Part shown: positions 1 to 9,398 of the stretch, piece by piece
Numbering within the stretch: the first letter of the stretch is position 1
Layout: each line of letters begins with the position of its first letter
Source of the DNA: Rhizobium mesosinicum
Lineage (GTDB): Bacteria > Pseudomonadota > Alphaproteobacteria > Rhizobiales > Rhizobiaceae
Reading direction: 5' to 3'
Assembly: GCF_019511345.1 (NCBI RefSeq)
Contig: NZ_JAEUAK010000005.1
Span: forward strand, 372,001-436,000
DNA: 64,000 bases
Position numbers and translations under genes: made by a program
Notes under the pieces: generated by a model
Database searches by the model: none
Seen by the model: only the letters and a program-made list of their open reading frames with translations
What the model was told of the DNA's origin: nothing

Positions 1-299
1 ACCGCGGCGAGACCAACCAGCGAATGGAAGCCTGCAACGAGCTGCGGCATCGAGGTCATGGCGATGGTTCGGGCGATATAGGCGCCGGCGCTGCCGCCGA
101 TGGCGAGGCCGAGGATGATGAGCACGAAGCCGCCGAAATTGGGCGTCGCCAGCACCAGCGTCGTGAGGACGGCAATCCCCATGCCGATCATGCCGTAAAG
201 ATTGCCCCTGCGGCTGGTGGCGGGATGCGAGAGCCCCCGAAGCGCCAGGATGAAGAGGACGCCGGAGACGAGGTAGAGGAAGGCTGCGATATTGGTCAT
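1..299 (-). CDS. pntB: NAD(P) transhydrogenase subunit beta, N-terminal part (runs off left edge)
   Basis: Only the first 99 or so codons lie in the window. The product begins MTNIAAFLYLVSGVLFILAL and continues with further hydrophobic segments, which matches the membrane domain of the beta subunit of proton-translocating transhydrogenase. This subunit carries the later membrane helices and, outside the window, the NADP-binding domain III. The enzyme uses the proton gradient to reduce NADP+ with NADH in the inner membrane. The gene starts 10 bases after the pntAB stop codon, so it is the third gene of a pntAA-pntAB-pntB operon. Identification is firm because of the neighbours; the C-terminal half cannot be judged. 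Confidence 0.93.
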   Translation of the reverse strand, partial: MTNIAAFLYLVSGVLFILALRGLSHPATSRRGNLYGMIGMGIAVLTTLVLATPNFGGFVLIILGLAIGGSAGAYIARTIAMTSMPQLVAGFHSLVGLAA

Positions 300-309
300 T
301 CGTGCGGCC

Positions 310-708
310 TCACTTGTCCTTCTTGCGGTACATCGCCAGCATGCGCTGCGTGACGAGGAAGCCGCCGAAGATATTCACCGAGACGAGCACGAGCGCCACG
401 AAACCGAAGCCGGTCGCGAGACCGCTGGTCGAAATCCCCACCGCGAGCAGTGCACCCACGACGATGACCGACGAGATCGCGTTGGTAACAGCCATCAGAG
501 GCGTATGCAGCGCCGGCGTTACCGACCAGACGACGTAGTAACCGACGAAGATCGACAGCATGAAGATCGCGAACTGGAAGACGAAGGGATCGATCGCCCC
601 GCCGGTGGCGGCACTTGCCGCTTCGGGCGCCTGGGCAGCAGCGGTGATGACCGCGGTGACGGCTTGGTCGAGCTGCTCGAGCGCCTTGTCCATTGCTTCA
701 CTGGCCAT
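310..708 (-). CDS. pntAB: NAD(P) transhydrogenase subunit alpha part 2 (membrane)
   Basis: This 132-residue protein is the membrane part of the split alpha subunit. An N-terminal Ala/Gln-rich linker of about 40 residues is followed by three or four hydrophobic helices, with the family-typical stretches [21 protein letters not shown] and [17 protein letters not shown]. In the alphaproteobacterial three-gene form the soluble NAD-binding domain is a separate gene, and this one supplies the first membrane helices for proton translocation. The ATG overlaps the pntAA stop codon by one base (TGATG), and a GGGGGAT ribosome-binding site sits inside the end of pntAA. The overlap indicates translational coupling. 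Confidence 0.95.
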   Translation of the reverse strand: MASEAMDKALEQLDQAVTAVITAAAQAPEAASAATGGAIDPFVFQFAIFMLSIFVGYYVVWSVTPALHTPLMAVTNAISSVIVVGALLAVGISTSGLATGFGFVALVLVSVNIFGGFLVTQRMLAMYRKKDK

Positions 709-1856
709 CAGTTATCCCCCTTCTTGGCGCCGCCGAATGCCGGATGCACGACGTCCCCCGCATAGGTCAGCATCGTCGCCCTGATGAGCTCGTCCTCGAG
801 GTTGAGCACGACCGATTTCGTTTCCTTGTTCACCATCGTCTCCAGGAAGGTGACGAGGTTCTTGGCGTAAAGCGCTGAGGCACTGGCGGCCACACGGCCC
901 GCCATGTTCGCAAAGCCGACCACCTTCACGCCCTCGACATCGGCGACCTGCCCTGTTACCACACCTTCAATATTGCCGCCGCGCTCGACTGCGAGATCGA
1001 CAGCAATCGCCCCCGGCTTCATCGAAGCCAGCATGGCGCGCGAGACGAGCCGCGGTGCTGGACGGCCGGGAATGAGAGCCGTTGTAATGACAATGTCCTG
1101 CTTGGCGATGTGTTCGGCCACGAGTGCGGCCTGCTTGGCCTGATAATCGGCCGACATTTCCTTGGCGTAGCCGCCTGCTGTTTCCGCCGCCTTGAATTCG
1201 TCGTCCTCTGCGGCGATGAACTTTGCCCCGAGAGATGCAACCTGTTCCTTCGCTGCTGGGCGAACATCGGTTGCCGAAACGGCGGCACCGAGACGGCGCG
1301 CCGTCGCGATTGCCTGAAGGCCGGCAACGCCGGCGCCCATGACGAAAACCTTGGCGGCAGGAATAGTACCGGCTGCCGTCATCATCATCGGCATGGCACG
1401 GTCATAGATCGCAGCTGCCTCGATGACCGCCTGGTAGCCGGCGAGATTGGCCTGCGACGAAAGCACGTCCATGGATTGGGCGCGGGTGATGCGCGGCATC
1501 AACTCCATGGCGAAGGTGGAAAGACCAGCGCGCGCCATCGCGGCGACCGCCTCGTCATTGCCGTAGGGATCCATGATGGCAATGACGACGGCACCGGTCT
1601 TATAGCCGGAAATTTCGCTCTCGCTCGGCCGGCGGACCTTGAGGATAACGTCGGCCGACGCTGCGTCTGTGAAAGCGCCGATTGCGGCGCCCACAGCCTC
1701 GAACTCACTGTCTGGAATGCGTGAAAGCGTTCCGGCGCCCGCTTCGACCACGACATCGAAGCCGAACGACTTTATCTTTTTCACGGTTTCGACGGACGCG
1801 GCAACGCGCGTCTCATCGTCTGTGATTTCCTTTGCTACGAAAACGATATTGGCCAA
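708..1856 (-). CDS. pntAA: NAD(P) transhydrogenase subunit alpha part 1 (NAD-binding)
   Basis: A 382-residue soluble subunit that binds NAD(H) (domain I) and passes hydride to the NADP domain of PntB. It belongs to the alanine dehydrogenase/PNT family: an N-terminal half with the conserved [11 protein letters not shown] and KVRRPSE stretches, and a Rossmann motif GAGVAG near residues 174-179 followed by ATARRLGA and SATDVRP. I place the start at a TTG codon at 1856 rather than at an upstream ATG, because a strong GGAGGAGGGG lies 5 to 8 bases before the TTG and the product then begins at the family's usual position (ANIVFVAKE). The upstream ATG would add 20 unlikely residues that include the ribosome-binding site. 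It is the first gene of the pnt operon. Confidence 0.93.
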   Translation of the reverse strand: MANIVFVAKEITDDETRVAASVETVKKIKSFGFDVVVEAGAGTLSRIPDSEFEAVGAAIGAFTDAASADVILKVRRPSESEISGYKTGAVVIAIMDPYGNDEAVAAMARAGLSTFAMELMPRITRAQSMDVLSSQANLAGYQAVIEAAAIYDRAMPMMMTAAGTIPAAKVFVMGAGVAGLQAIATARRLGAAVSATDVRPAAKEQVASLGAKFIAAEDDEFKAAETAGGYAKEMSADYQAKQAALVAEHIAKQDIVITTALIPGRPAPRLVSRAMLASMKPGAIAVDLAVERGGNIEGVVTGQVADVEGVKVVGFANMAGRVAASASALYAKNLVTFLETMVNKETKSVVLNLEDELIRATMLTYAGDVVHPAFGGAKKGDN

Positions 1857-1959
1857 CTGCCCCTCCTCCGGGTCAGCTGGACCGTCGCAAGCTGCCTGCC
1901 TGCGCGGGCCGAGCATCTACATCACAAAGTTCGGAAAACTTATCTTCCGCAGACCGCGC

Positions 1960-2184
1960 TTAGCGGAGCAGGAAGATGCCGGCCACGAGGATGATGAGGA
2001 AGACGAGAATGCCGCCGAGGAAGCCGGCGCCGCCGAAGAAACCCGCAGTCATAGCAAGCATCAGGGCGACCAGAATCATCGTGCCGTATTTCGTGCCGGC
2101 AATGAACATGTTGTAGGTCTTCTCATGTTCCTTGTAGTCCATCGGCGCGCCGGTCTCGACCGGTCCGGTATGATGTTCGGCCAT
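1960..2184 (-). CDS. aa3-type cytochrome c oxidase subunit IV
   Basis: A 74-residue protein with a soluble N-terminus (MAEHHTGPVETGAPMDYKEH) and then two hydrophobic segments containing TYNMFIAGTKYGTMILVAL and a Gly/Phe-rich second helix ending GIFLLR. The DYKEHEKTYNMF-type motif is typical of the small bacterial aa3 oxidase subunit IV family found across Rhizobiales. It is an accessory inner-membrane subunit of the terminal oxidase; its role is structural or unknown. I chose the ATG at 2184, preceded by GGGAGA at a good spacing, over a longer reading that adds 34 arginine-rich residues. It lies 103 bases upstream of pntAA on the same strand and may be cotranscribed with it. Confidence 0.88.
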   Translation of the reverse strand: MAEHHTGPVETGAPMDYKEHEKTYNMFIAGTKYGTMILVALMLAMTAGFFGGAGFLGGILVFLIILVAGIFLLR

Positions 2185-2349
2185 GAATATCGTCTCCCTG
2201 AAATGCCTTAGCGCTGCCCGATTCCCTCGCCTTGGCGAGGCAAATCCCCACCCGCAGGGATTACACAATGACGGGCGAAAGCGCAATGCATGAGAATGCC
2301 GCAGGGACGCCCCTCTTCTGATGTGGAGAGAGCATTCCCTATGGAAGAA

Positions 2350-3102
2350 TCAAAGCGGCAGATCCGTTCCGAGCTGGCCTTCCGGCACGAAACGAGCGGT
2401 GGGAACGATGGTGAGCGAAGGCAGCGTGCTTCCAGGGCTGCGCGCGAACATCATCCGCTGCTCGCTGGCGCTCGAAATGAAGAAGGGATAACGCGTCAGA
2501 AGCTTGCGGCCGACCTCGATGACGTTGGTCGCCATGAGCGTCATGTCGATTCCGTAATTCTTCGCCTTCCGGCCCGGCACAACGGTATCGGCGTAAAAGA
2601 CGCGCTTGTAGAAGGCCGCATGCGGTGGACGGACGAACTGCAGCACCCGGTGCGCGCGGAAGTGCGCAGCAGCGACGATGCTCGGTCGCAGTGTCAGATA
2701 CGGGATCCAGGTCAGATCGGCCGTCAGTTCCGGATCGGCGGCAAAACGCGCCGGGTCGATCAGGCTGAGGCCAGCGTCCAGAAGCGCGTCGATCGCTTCC
2801 GGAAAGGCGCCGGCCGATTGGCTGACGCGATGCTCCGGGGTCACGTAGTGGATGCGGATCGTGCTGACCAGCTCACCGTAATAATAGAGCCCGAAAACGT
2901 AGGCATGGCTGTCGAAATCGGTGTCGTCGAGCAGTCCCTTCGGCGCCAGCGCCAGCGTGTCGTGCGCCTTGTAAGCCTTGTAACGCAGCCGCTCGACATC
3001 CTCCATGTCCTCGCTGCTCTCGACGCGGCGATATTCGACATTATCAAGAATTTCGAGAACCTTCTTCGAAAAGTCACTGGTACTGAAAGGGACAGACGCC
3101 AT
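2350..3102 (-). CDS. N-acyl amino acid synthase FeeM-like (autoinducer-synthase fold) protein
   Basis: A 250-residue protein beginning MASVPFSTSDFSKKVLEILD. It has the look of the GNAT-like acyltransferases related to LuxI and to the environmental-DNA enzyme FeeM: YRRV...EDVERLRYKAY near the start, then SHAYVFGLYYYGELVSTIRIHYV (the beta-strand and acyl-CoA/ACP site region), and a conserved DLTWIPYLTLRPSIVAAAHF helix. FeeM-type enzymes join an acyl-ACP to an amino acid; the substrate of this rhizobial form is unknown, and it lacks the surroundings of a quorum system (no LuxR neighbour). A second in-frame ATG lies 42 bases upstream, but neither has a strong ribosome-binding site, so the start is uncertain. 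A perfect dyad sits just upstream at 3110-3124. Confidence 0.7.
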   Translation of the reverse strand: MASVPFSTSDFSKKVLEILDNVEYRRVESSEDMEDVERLRYKAYKAHDTLALAPKGLLDDTDFDSHAYVFGLYYYGELVSTIRIHYVTPEHRVSQSAGAFPEAIDALLDAGLSLIDPARFAADPELTADLTWIPYLTLRPSIVAAAHFRAHRVLQFVRPPHAAFYKRVFYADTVVPGRKAKNYGIDMTLMATNVIEVGRKLLTRYPFFISSASEQRMMFARSPGSTLPSLTIVPTARFVPEGQLGTDLPL

Positions 3103-3109
3103 GTTGAAC

Positions 3110-3124
3110 CCCGTTGTTAACGGG
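3110..3124. promoter_or_regulatory. Inverted repeat upstream of the FeeM-like gene
   Basis: CCCGTT-GTT-AACGGG is a perfect 6-base dyad with a 3-base centre. It lies 8 bases before the chosen start codon of the FeeM-like gene, so it could be a small operator or a hairpin in the 5' end of the mRNA that hides the start. If translation starts at the upstream ATG, the dyad would instead be inside the coding region. Function is inferred from position only. Confidence 0.3.
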
Positions 3125-3244
3125 TCATTAATCATATCTCGTTCGTTAAAGCGCAAGATTTGATAAGAATTTCGCGCGTATTTGAACTATTAAGGTTAAC
3201 GGCCGCGCATATAGCCGTGGTCACACCGTCGGGTAGTGCCCCGA

Positions 3245-5548
3245 TCAGGCGACCTTGCTGCGGCGCCGCGGTGCTGTGCGGCGGTTGAGAGCCTGCGAGA
3301 GAATGCCGATTTCTTTCGAGGGGACGGGCGGGGAAAAGACGTAACCCTGTATGAGATCCGTGCTGCGGTACTTGTTGAGAAGCACCAGCTGCTCGTGGGT
3401 TTCGACACCTTCGACCACGATTTTGAGGCCGAGCTCTCGGGCGAGATGAACCGTGCCGCGCAACAGTTTCAGGCGGCGCGTATCCTCGACGATATTACGC
3501 ACAAAGGAGCGGTCGATCTTGACGATATCGAGCGGCAGCGTGTCGAGATAGCTGAGACTGGAGAAGCCGGTGCCGAAATCGTCGATGGCGATGGTAATGT
3601 CGCGGCTGCGCAATTCGGCGAGGATTGCACGAACGACAGCCGGCTCGTCGATGAGGCTGCTTTCGGTGATTTCCAGATGCAGGCGTGAGGCTTCGAGACC
3701 GGAATGCGCCAGCGCGTCCGAAACGACGGACAGGATATCCGCGTCGCGAAGGTCACGTGCCGACAGATTGACCGAAACGGCGATATGATCCGGCCAGTTC
3801 ATACATTCTTCGCAGGCCTTGAACAGCACGAAGCGCGTGATCTGCGAAATGATGCCCATCTCTTCGGCGAGGCGAATGAAGACATCGGGCGGAATAGAAC
3901 CCTTTTCCGGATGCACCCAGCGAGCCAGTGCTTCGGCGCATTCGATGCGCGTACCATCGGCCTTGAACATCGGCTGGAACATGAGGTGCAGCGCATTTGC
4001 AGCCACCGCCTCGCGAAGATCCGCCTTGAGCTTCTGCTGCTCGATATAGCGGCCGTCCATTTCATGCTCGAAACCGGTGATACCGCCTTTTAAGCGCGAC
4101 TTGCTTTCGAACAGCGCAAGGTCGGCCTTGACGCTCCATTCGTCCATGGCGAAAGCGTCGCTCTCGAGCACGGCGTAACCGGCGCTGAGCGAGACGAGGA
4201 AGGTTATCTCATCGACTTCGTACTGCCCCTGGATTGCGGCGTGCAGCTTGCGGATGCTGGCATCCAGCACCTGCCGATCACGCGCATGCGGGAAGAACAA
4301 GATGAACTGATCGCCCATCAGCCGGCCGACGATGGCGCTGCCGGCCATCTCCCTGACCCGCATGGCGATGGCGCACAGCAGATGGTCGCCCGTGACATGC
4401 CCTCGCATGTCGTTGACATGCTTGAACTCGTCGATATCGAGAATCATGAAGCCGAGGGGGCCGCGCTTCTTCGATTGTCTGGCGAGATAATCCTGTACGA
4501 GATGGCCGAAATACTCGCGGTTCGGCAGCCCGGTCAGCGCGTCGAAGCGCACCATGTGCAGGATCTTCTGCTCGGCCTTCACACGGGTCGAAACGTCTTC
4601 GAAGATCAATACCGCGCCACCGTCCGCACGCCGGCTGGCAGAGAATTCCAGCGACAGTGCCTCGGGGAAATGAATGAGCGTGCGCGACAGGCTGCCTTCG
4701 GCGACCTGCGTCAGTTGGCGCAGGATCAGCTCGGGTTGCGAGGCATCCATGAAGCTGTAGCGTGCGCCATAACGCAACACCGCGCCGAGATCGCGATCCT
4801 TCAGCCGGTCCGGCGCGCCAATTTTCAAAAGTTCGCAGGCCTTGCGGTTGATGACTTGGATCCGATTTTCCTCGTCGACCATGACGAGGCCGTGCGGCAT
4901 GTTGCTCAGCGCCGTATCGAAGCGATCAGCAATCGAAGCGATCTCGCGGCGCGCGATCACATTCTCGTAGAGGAACTCGCGCACGCCGGTCGCCATCGCC
5001 CGCGTCGTCAGCCAGAAAGGAATGAGGAAGACCGACAGGATGCCGCGATAGAAATCCAGCGTCATCACGCTGCAGATGATCATCGGCAGGCAACAGGAGA
5101 AGGTCTGCAAATCGACCGCCATGCGCGAGCCATAGTTGCGGCCGACGACCGAAACCATCGTCGCCATGGTCACTGCAATACAGGCGAGTTCGGCAAAGGA
5201 ATCGCGCGTGAAGAAGATGGCATAGCCGCTGCCGATACCGAGGAGCGTCGTAATGCCGGCTGCTCCGACCACGAGAATTTTCTCCCACCGCTCGATCTCG
5301 GCAAATGTCAGCGCGTCCTTGTTCACCTTGTCGAACAGGCGGAAGATCGCCATGCGGGCGCAGAACACCAGGATGACGGCAACGGCCAGGAATATGTAGA
5401 CCGGGGATTGGGTTTTGGCGGCTACCGCCAGAAAGGTTGCGGAATGTACAATGACGCCAGCCAAAAGCGTCATGCGGTTCCCGGAGAGAGAACTCACAAA
5501 CGACAGATACACATCCTTAGGGACCCTGTCCGGGTTATGTGGCTTCAT
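3245..5548 (-). CDS. Membrane PAS-GGDEF(degenerate)-EAL protein, likely cyclic-di-GMP phosphodiesterase
   Basis: A 767-residue protein. Several hydrophobic helices occupy residues 25-185, a PAS-like segment about 205-320 (FDTALSNMPHGLVMVD), a GGDEF domain about 330-490 and an EAL domain about 500-755. The cyclase signature reads MGDQF at 411-415 instead of GGDEF/GGEEF, so diguanylate cyclase activity is unlikely. The EAL domain keeps its key motifs: EAL at 539-541, NLSARDL, LEITES, DDFGTG at 656-661, KIDRSFV and VVEGVE, so phosphodiesterase activity is expected. It sits in the inner membrane and probably adjusts motility or adhesion through cyclic-di-GMP. I chose the ATG at 5548, which has AGGGA eight bases upstream, over an extension of 35 residues. 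It is divergent from the TRAP genes. Confidence 0.88.
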   Translation of the reverse strand: MKPHNPDRVPKDVYLSFVSSLSGNRMTLLAGVIVHSATFLAVAAKTQSPVYIFLAVAVILVFCARMAIFRLFDKVNKDALTFAEIERWEKILVVGAAGITTLLGIGSGYAIFFTRDSFAELACIAVTMATMVSVVGRNYGSRMAVDLQTFSCCLPMIICSVMTLDFYRGILSVFLIPFWLTTRAMATGVREFLYENVIARREIASIADRFDTALSNMPHGLVMVDEENRIQVINRKACELLKIGAPDRLKDRDLGAVLRYGARYSFMDASQPELILRQLTQVAEGSLSRTLIHFPEALSLEFSASRRADGGAVLIFEDVSTRVKAEQKILHMVRFDALTGLPNREYFGHLVQDYLARQSKKRGPLGFMILDIDEFKHVNDMRGHVTGDHLLCAIAMRVREMAGSAIVGRLMGDQFILFFPHARDRQVLDASIRKLHAAIQGQYEVDEITFLVSLSAGYAVLESDAFAMDEWSVKADLALFESKSRLKGGITGFEHEMDGRYIEQQKLKADLREAVAANALHLMFQPMFKADGTRIECAEALARWVHPEKGSIPPDVFIRLAEEMGIISQITRFVLFKACEECMNWPDHIAVSVNLSARDLRDADILSVVSDALAHSGLEASRLHLEITESSLIDEPAVVRAILAELRSRDITIAIDDFGTGFSSLSYLDTLPLDIVKIDRSFVRNIVEDTRRLKLLRGTVHLARELGLKIVVEGVETHEQLVLLNKYRSTDLIQGYVFSPPVPSKEIGILSQALNRRTAPRRRSKVA

Positions 5549-5866
5549 CCATACTTTCCCTGTGCGCGGGAAATGTAAACCGAACCCTTTAAAAATTGAT
5601 TTCAAACAGTTCAAACATTTGGTCAATTTTTCTAAAACCAAAGGATGAGTCACTCATCCAGGGCGCGATAATACAGCTTCTTCGCGAGATCATTGAAAAA
5701 TATATCCACGCATGAGTTGTTAAATTTTTGCGGGAAGATCACAGGCCCTGGACGCATAAGACTATACTCCTAGGCGGGCCATTTATCCTTTCAATTCCAA
5801 AAACCCTGGTTTACATCGATAGTAGAGGGAGAACTGCCGAAACGGCAAGATGATAAGGGGAGGCGA
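5549..5866. other. Divergent intergenic region between the GGDEF-EAL gene and dctQ
   Basis: This 318-base stretch separates two divergently transcribed units. It holds a perfect 17-base palindrome at 5643-5659 (listed separately), an AT-rich tract around 5590-5720 suitable for promoters, and a small TGCCG-AAA-CGGCA hairpin at 5835-5847 in the dctQ leader. The dctQ ribosome-binding site is GGGGAGG just before its ATG. I found no coding sequence or RNA gene in it. Confidence 0.6.
5643..5659. promoter_or_regulatory. Perfect 17-base palindrome, probable operator
   Basis: GGATGAGT-C-ACTCATCC is a perfect inverted repeat of 8 bases around one central C. It lies 95 bases upstream of the GGDEF-EAL start and about 210 bases upstream of dctQ. 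A dimeric regulator of GntR or TetR type would fit such a site, and no regulator gene is adjacent. It lacks a T-tract on either strand, which argues against a terminator. Confidence 0.45.
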
Positions 5867-6406
5867 ATGTCGGTACTTCTGGCCGTCAGTCGGCTGATCG
5901 ACTCGATCAGCGAGTTCATTGGAAAACTATCCGAATACATGGTGCTGTTCTGCTGTCTGATCAGCGCCGGAAACGCCGTCGTCCGCTACGCCTTCAACTA
6001 CAGTTCGAACGGCTGGCTCGAGATCCAGTGGTATCTCTTCGCCTTCGTCGTGGTGCTCGGTGCCTCGCATGCGCTGCGCAATAACGAGCATGTCCGCGTC
6101 GATCTGATCTATGGGGCGGTTTCCGACAGGGCGAAGATCTGGATCGACATCGTTGGCCTCATCCTATTCCTCATTCCCGTCTGCATCTTCCTCACCTGGG
6201 TCTCGTGGCCCTTCTTCGCGCTTTCCTACCGGCAGGGGGAAATATCGGGCAACGCCGGCGGGCTGATCCGCTGGCCCGTCAAGCTGGTTCTTGTCGCCGG
6301 TTTCGCGCTGCTCTCCCTTCAGGGCGTTTCCGAGCTGATCAAGCGGATCGCAGCCGTTACCGGCCATATCAGCATCGATACGAAATACGAAAAGCCGCTG
6401 CAGTAA
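5867..6406 (+). CDS. dctQ: TRAP transporter small permease (DctQ)
   Basis: A 179-residue membrane protein with four predicted helices. The family signature region NGWLEIQWYLFAFVVVLGASHALRNNEHVRVD is present near residues 50-85, as is the RWPVKLVLVAGFALLSLQG helix near the C-terminus. It forms the membrane complex of a TRAP transporter with the large permease encoded 21 bases downstream. A strong GGGGAGG precedes the ATG. TRAP systems use an ion gradient to import organic acids captured by a periplasmic binding protein; that protein is encoded convergently at 8004-9110. Confidence 0.92.
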   Translation: MSVLLAVSRLIDSISEFIGKLSEYMVLFCCLISAGNAVVRYAFNYSSNGWLEIQWYLFAFVVVLGASHALRNNEHVRVDLIYGAVSDRAKIWIDIVGLILFLIPVCIFLTWVSWPFFALSYRQGEISGNAGGLIRWPVKLVLVAGFALLSLQGVSELIKRIAAVTGHISIDTKYEKPLQ

Positions 6407-6427
6407 CGCGCCCCTGGAGGAACAGAT

Positions 6428-7918
6428 TTGTTTGATTTCGGCATCATTCCGCCGGCCATGTTCCTGGGCATGGTCATGTTCATGCTCTATGGCTTTCCAG
6501 TCGCCTTTTCGCTGGCCGCCGTCGGCCTGTTTTTCGGCATCATCGGCATCGTCACCGGCCATTTCGACGAGGCCCTGCTTCAGGCCCTGCCGCTGCGCTT
6601 CTTTGGCATCGTCTCCAACGATCTCTTGCTCGCCATTCCCTTTTTCACGTTCATGGGCGCGGTTTTGGAGCGTTGCGGGCTGGCCGAAGACCTGCTCGAA
6701 GGCACCGGCAAGCTCTTCGGCGGCGTCCCCGGCGGCCTGGCCTATGCTGTCATCCTCGTCGGCGCAGTGCTTGGCGCTATCACCGGCACGGTGGCCGCCT
6801 CGGTCATCACCATGGGTGTGATTTCGCTGCCGATCATGCTGCGCTACGGCTACAACCCGCGCCTTGCCACCGGTGTCATCGCCGCCTCGGGCACGATCAC
6901 CCAGGTGATCCCGCCCTCGCTGGTGCTCGTCGTCCTCGCCGACCAGCTCGGCAAATCGGTTGGCGACATGTATCGCGGCGCGATCGGCCCGTCGATCCTG
7001 CAGGTGGCGATCTTCGTGCTCTTCATCCTGGTCCTGTCGATCGTCCGGCCAAAATCGATGCCGCCACTGCCGAAGGAAGTGCGCGGCGACTTCAATTGGG
7101 CGCTGCTGGTGAAGGTGCTGATGGGCATGGTACCCTCGATAGTGCTGATCTTCCTCGTGCTCGGCACGATCTTCATGGGCCTTGCGACGCCGACGGAAGC
7201 CGGCGCGCTCGGCGTCGTCGGCGCCATGGCGCTCGCGGCCATGAACCGGCGCCTCACCTGGCCGCTGATCCGCGAGGCAATGACATCGACCACGCATATC
7301 ACTTCCATGGTTGTGATGATCCTGATCGGCTCCACCTGTTTCAGCCTGGTCTTCCAGGGAATGGACGGCTCGCGCTGGATCGAGCACATGCTCTCGGGCA
7401 TTCCCGGCGGCCCGGTCGGCTTCCTGATCTTCGTCAATATCTTCATCTTCGTGCTCGCCTTCTTCCTCGATTTCTTCGAGATCGCCTTCATCGTCATCCC
7501 GATGCTCGCACCCGTCGCCTCCAATCTCGGCATCGACCTGATCTGGTTTGGCGTGCTGATCTGCGTCAATATGCAAACGAGCTTCATGCACCCGCCCTTC
7601 GGCTTCGCGCTCTTCTACCTGCGTTCGATCGCCGGCCGCGAGGTTAAGACCTCGGATATTTACATGGGTGCGCTTCCTTGGGTCGGCATGCAGCTGATCC
7701 TGGTGGCGATCGTGATCTTCTGGCCGCAATCAGTGACCTACTGGCTGGACCATGGCCCGAAGGTCGATCCGAACTCGATCAAGATTGAAGTCCCGGGCTT
7801 TGGCAGTCAGCTCGGCCTGCCCCCGCTCGGCGGCAACAATGGTTCACCGCAGACCCCGGGCTTGACCCTGCCGCCGCTGAATGGCCTGCCGGGAGCGCCG
7901 CCGGCGCCCGCCAAATAG
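6428..7918 (+). CDS. dctM: TRAP transporter large permease (DctM)
   Basis: A 496-residue protein with about twelve membrane helices, typical of the ion-coupled transport subunit of TRAP systems. Family stretches include FFTFMGAVLERCGLAEDLL, GAVLGAITGTVAASVITMG, ASGTITQVIPPSLVLVVLAD and DFFEIAFIVIPMLAPV. The start is a TTG at 6428 with GGAGG 8 bases upstream. The C-terminus carries an extra tail of about 50 residues rich in Gly and Pro (from about residue 450), longer than in most DctM proteins; it lies outside the transport core and its role is unknown. It is the second gene of the dctQM unit and ends at the shared terminator at 7933-7956. Confidence 0.93.
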   Translation: MFDFGIIPPAMFLGMVMFMLYGFPVAFSLAAVGLFFGIIGIVTGHFDEALLQALPLRFFGIVSNDLLLAIPFFTFMGAVLERCGLAEDLLEGTGKLFGGVPGGLAYAVILVGAVLGAITGTVAASVITMGVISLPIMLRYGYNPRLATGVIAASGTITQVIPPSLVLVVLADQLGKSVGDMYRGAIGPSILQVAIFVLFILVLSIVRPKSMPPLPKEVRGDFNWALLVKVLMGMVPSIVLIFLVLGTIFMGLATPTEAGALGVVGAMALAAMNRRLTWPLIREAMTSTTHITSMVVMILIGSTCFSLVFQGMDGSRWIEHMLSGIPGGPVGFLIFVNIFIFVLAFFLDFFEIAFIVIPMLAPVASNLGIDLIWFGVLICVNMQTSFMHPPFGFALFYLRSIAGREVKTSDIYMGALPWVGMQLILVAIVIFWPQSVTYWLDHGPKVDPNSIKIEVPGFGSQLGLPPLGGNNGSPQTPGLTLPPLNGLPGAPPAPAK

Positions 7919-7932
7919 TCAGCAAAAAGCAA

Positions 7933-7956
7933 AACCCCGGATCGAAATCCGGGGTT
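7933..7956. terminator. Bidirectional intrinsic terminator between dctM and the TRAP binding-protein gene
   Basis: A perfect 10-base stem AACCCCGGAT / ATCCGGGGTT closes a CGAA tetraloop. Read on the minus strand it is followed by TTTTGCTTTTTG, which suits termination of the binding-protein gene; on the plus strand the T-tract is short. It lies between the two convergent stop codons. Confidence 0.8.
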
Positions 7957-8003
7957 CAGGTATCGCGTTCGTGTAAACCGCCAATGTCAGCGGCGGAGGC
8001 TCA

Positions 8004-9149
<1,146 letters not shown>

Positions 9150-9349
9150 TCACCCCTACCCGCAGTAATGACAAAGCTAAGCATGGCGGAAGAAGCGTTT
9201 CAAGCTTTAGTCTATTAGTCTTTGGGATCACGCCGCTTCTGTGGCACAAGCCACACATCCATCGAAATCAGCAGCTTAGCTGCACCGTGCGAGCTACACC
9301 GCCTGAGCGCCGCAATTTGGCCACCGCTTGCAGCCAAGCGTTGACTTAC

Positions 9350-9364
9350 CGGCCATTCTGGCCG
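9350..9364. promoter_or_regulatory. Promoter-associated palindrome upstream of the C26 hydrolase gene
   Basis: CGGCCA-TTC-TGGCCG is a perfect dyad starting 4 bases after a TTGACT hexamer at 9341-9346, a possible -35 element for the downstream gene. A repressor bound here would cover the promoter. No T-tract follows, so a terminator is unlikely. The regulator is not evident in the neighbourhood. Confidence 0.35.
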
Positions 9365-9398
9365 CAGAAACGTCCGATATTGTTTCTCCGGGGCGAAA

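Noticed and set aside
1857-1916. Upstream ATG extension of pntAA
   Set aside because: It places the strong GGAGGAGG site inside the coding region and adds residues not seen in the family; the TTG at 1856 fits better.
4241-5578. Long plus-strand open frame opposite the GGDEF-EAL gene
   Set aside because: The minus-strand product has intact domain motifs; the plus-strand one has none.
6164-7729. Long antisense open frame opposite dctQM, rich in Asp, Glu, His and Arg
   Set aside because: It is the mirror of a GC-rich gene with strong codon bias; the composition is that of a shadow frame and no motif is visible.
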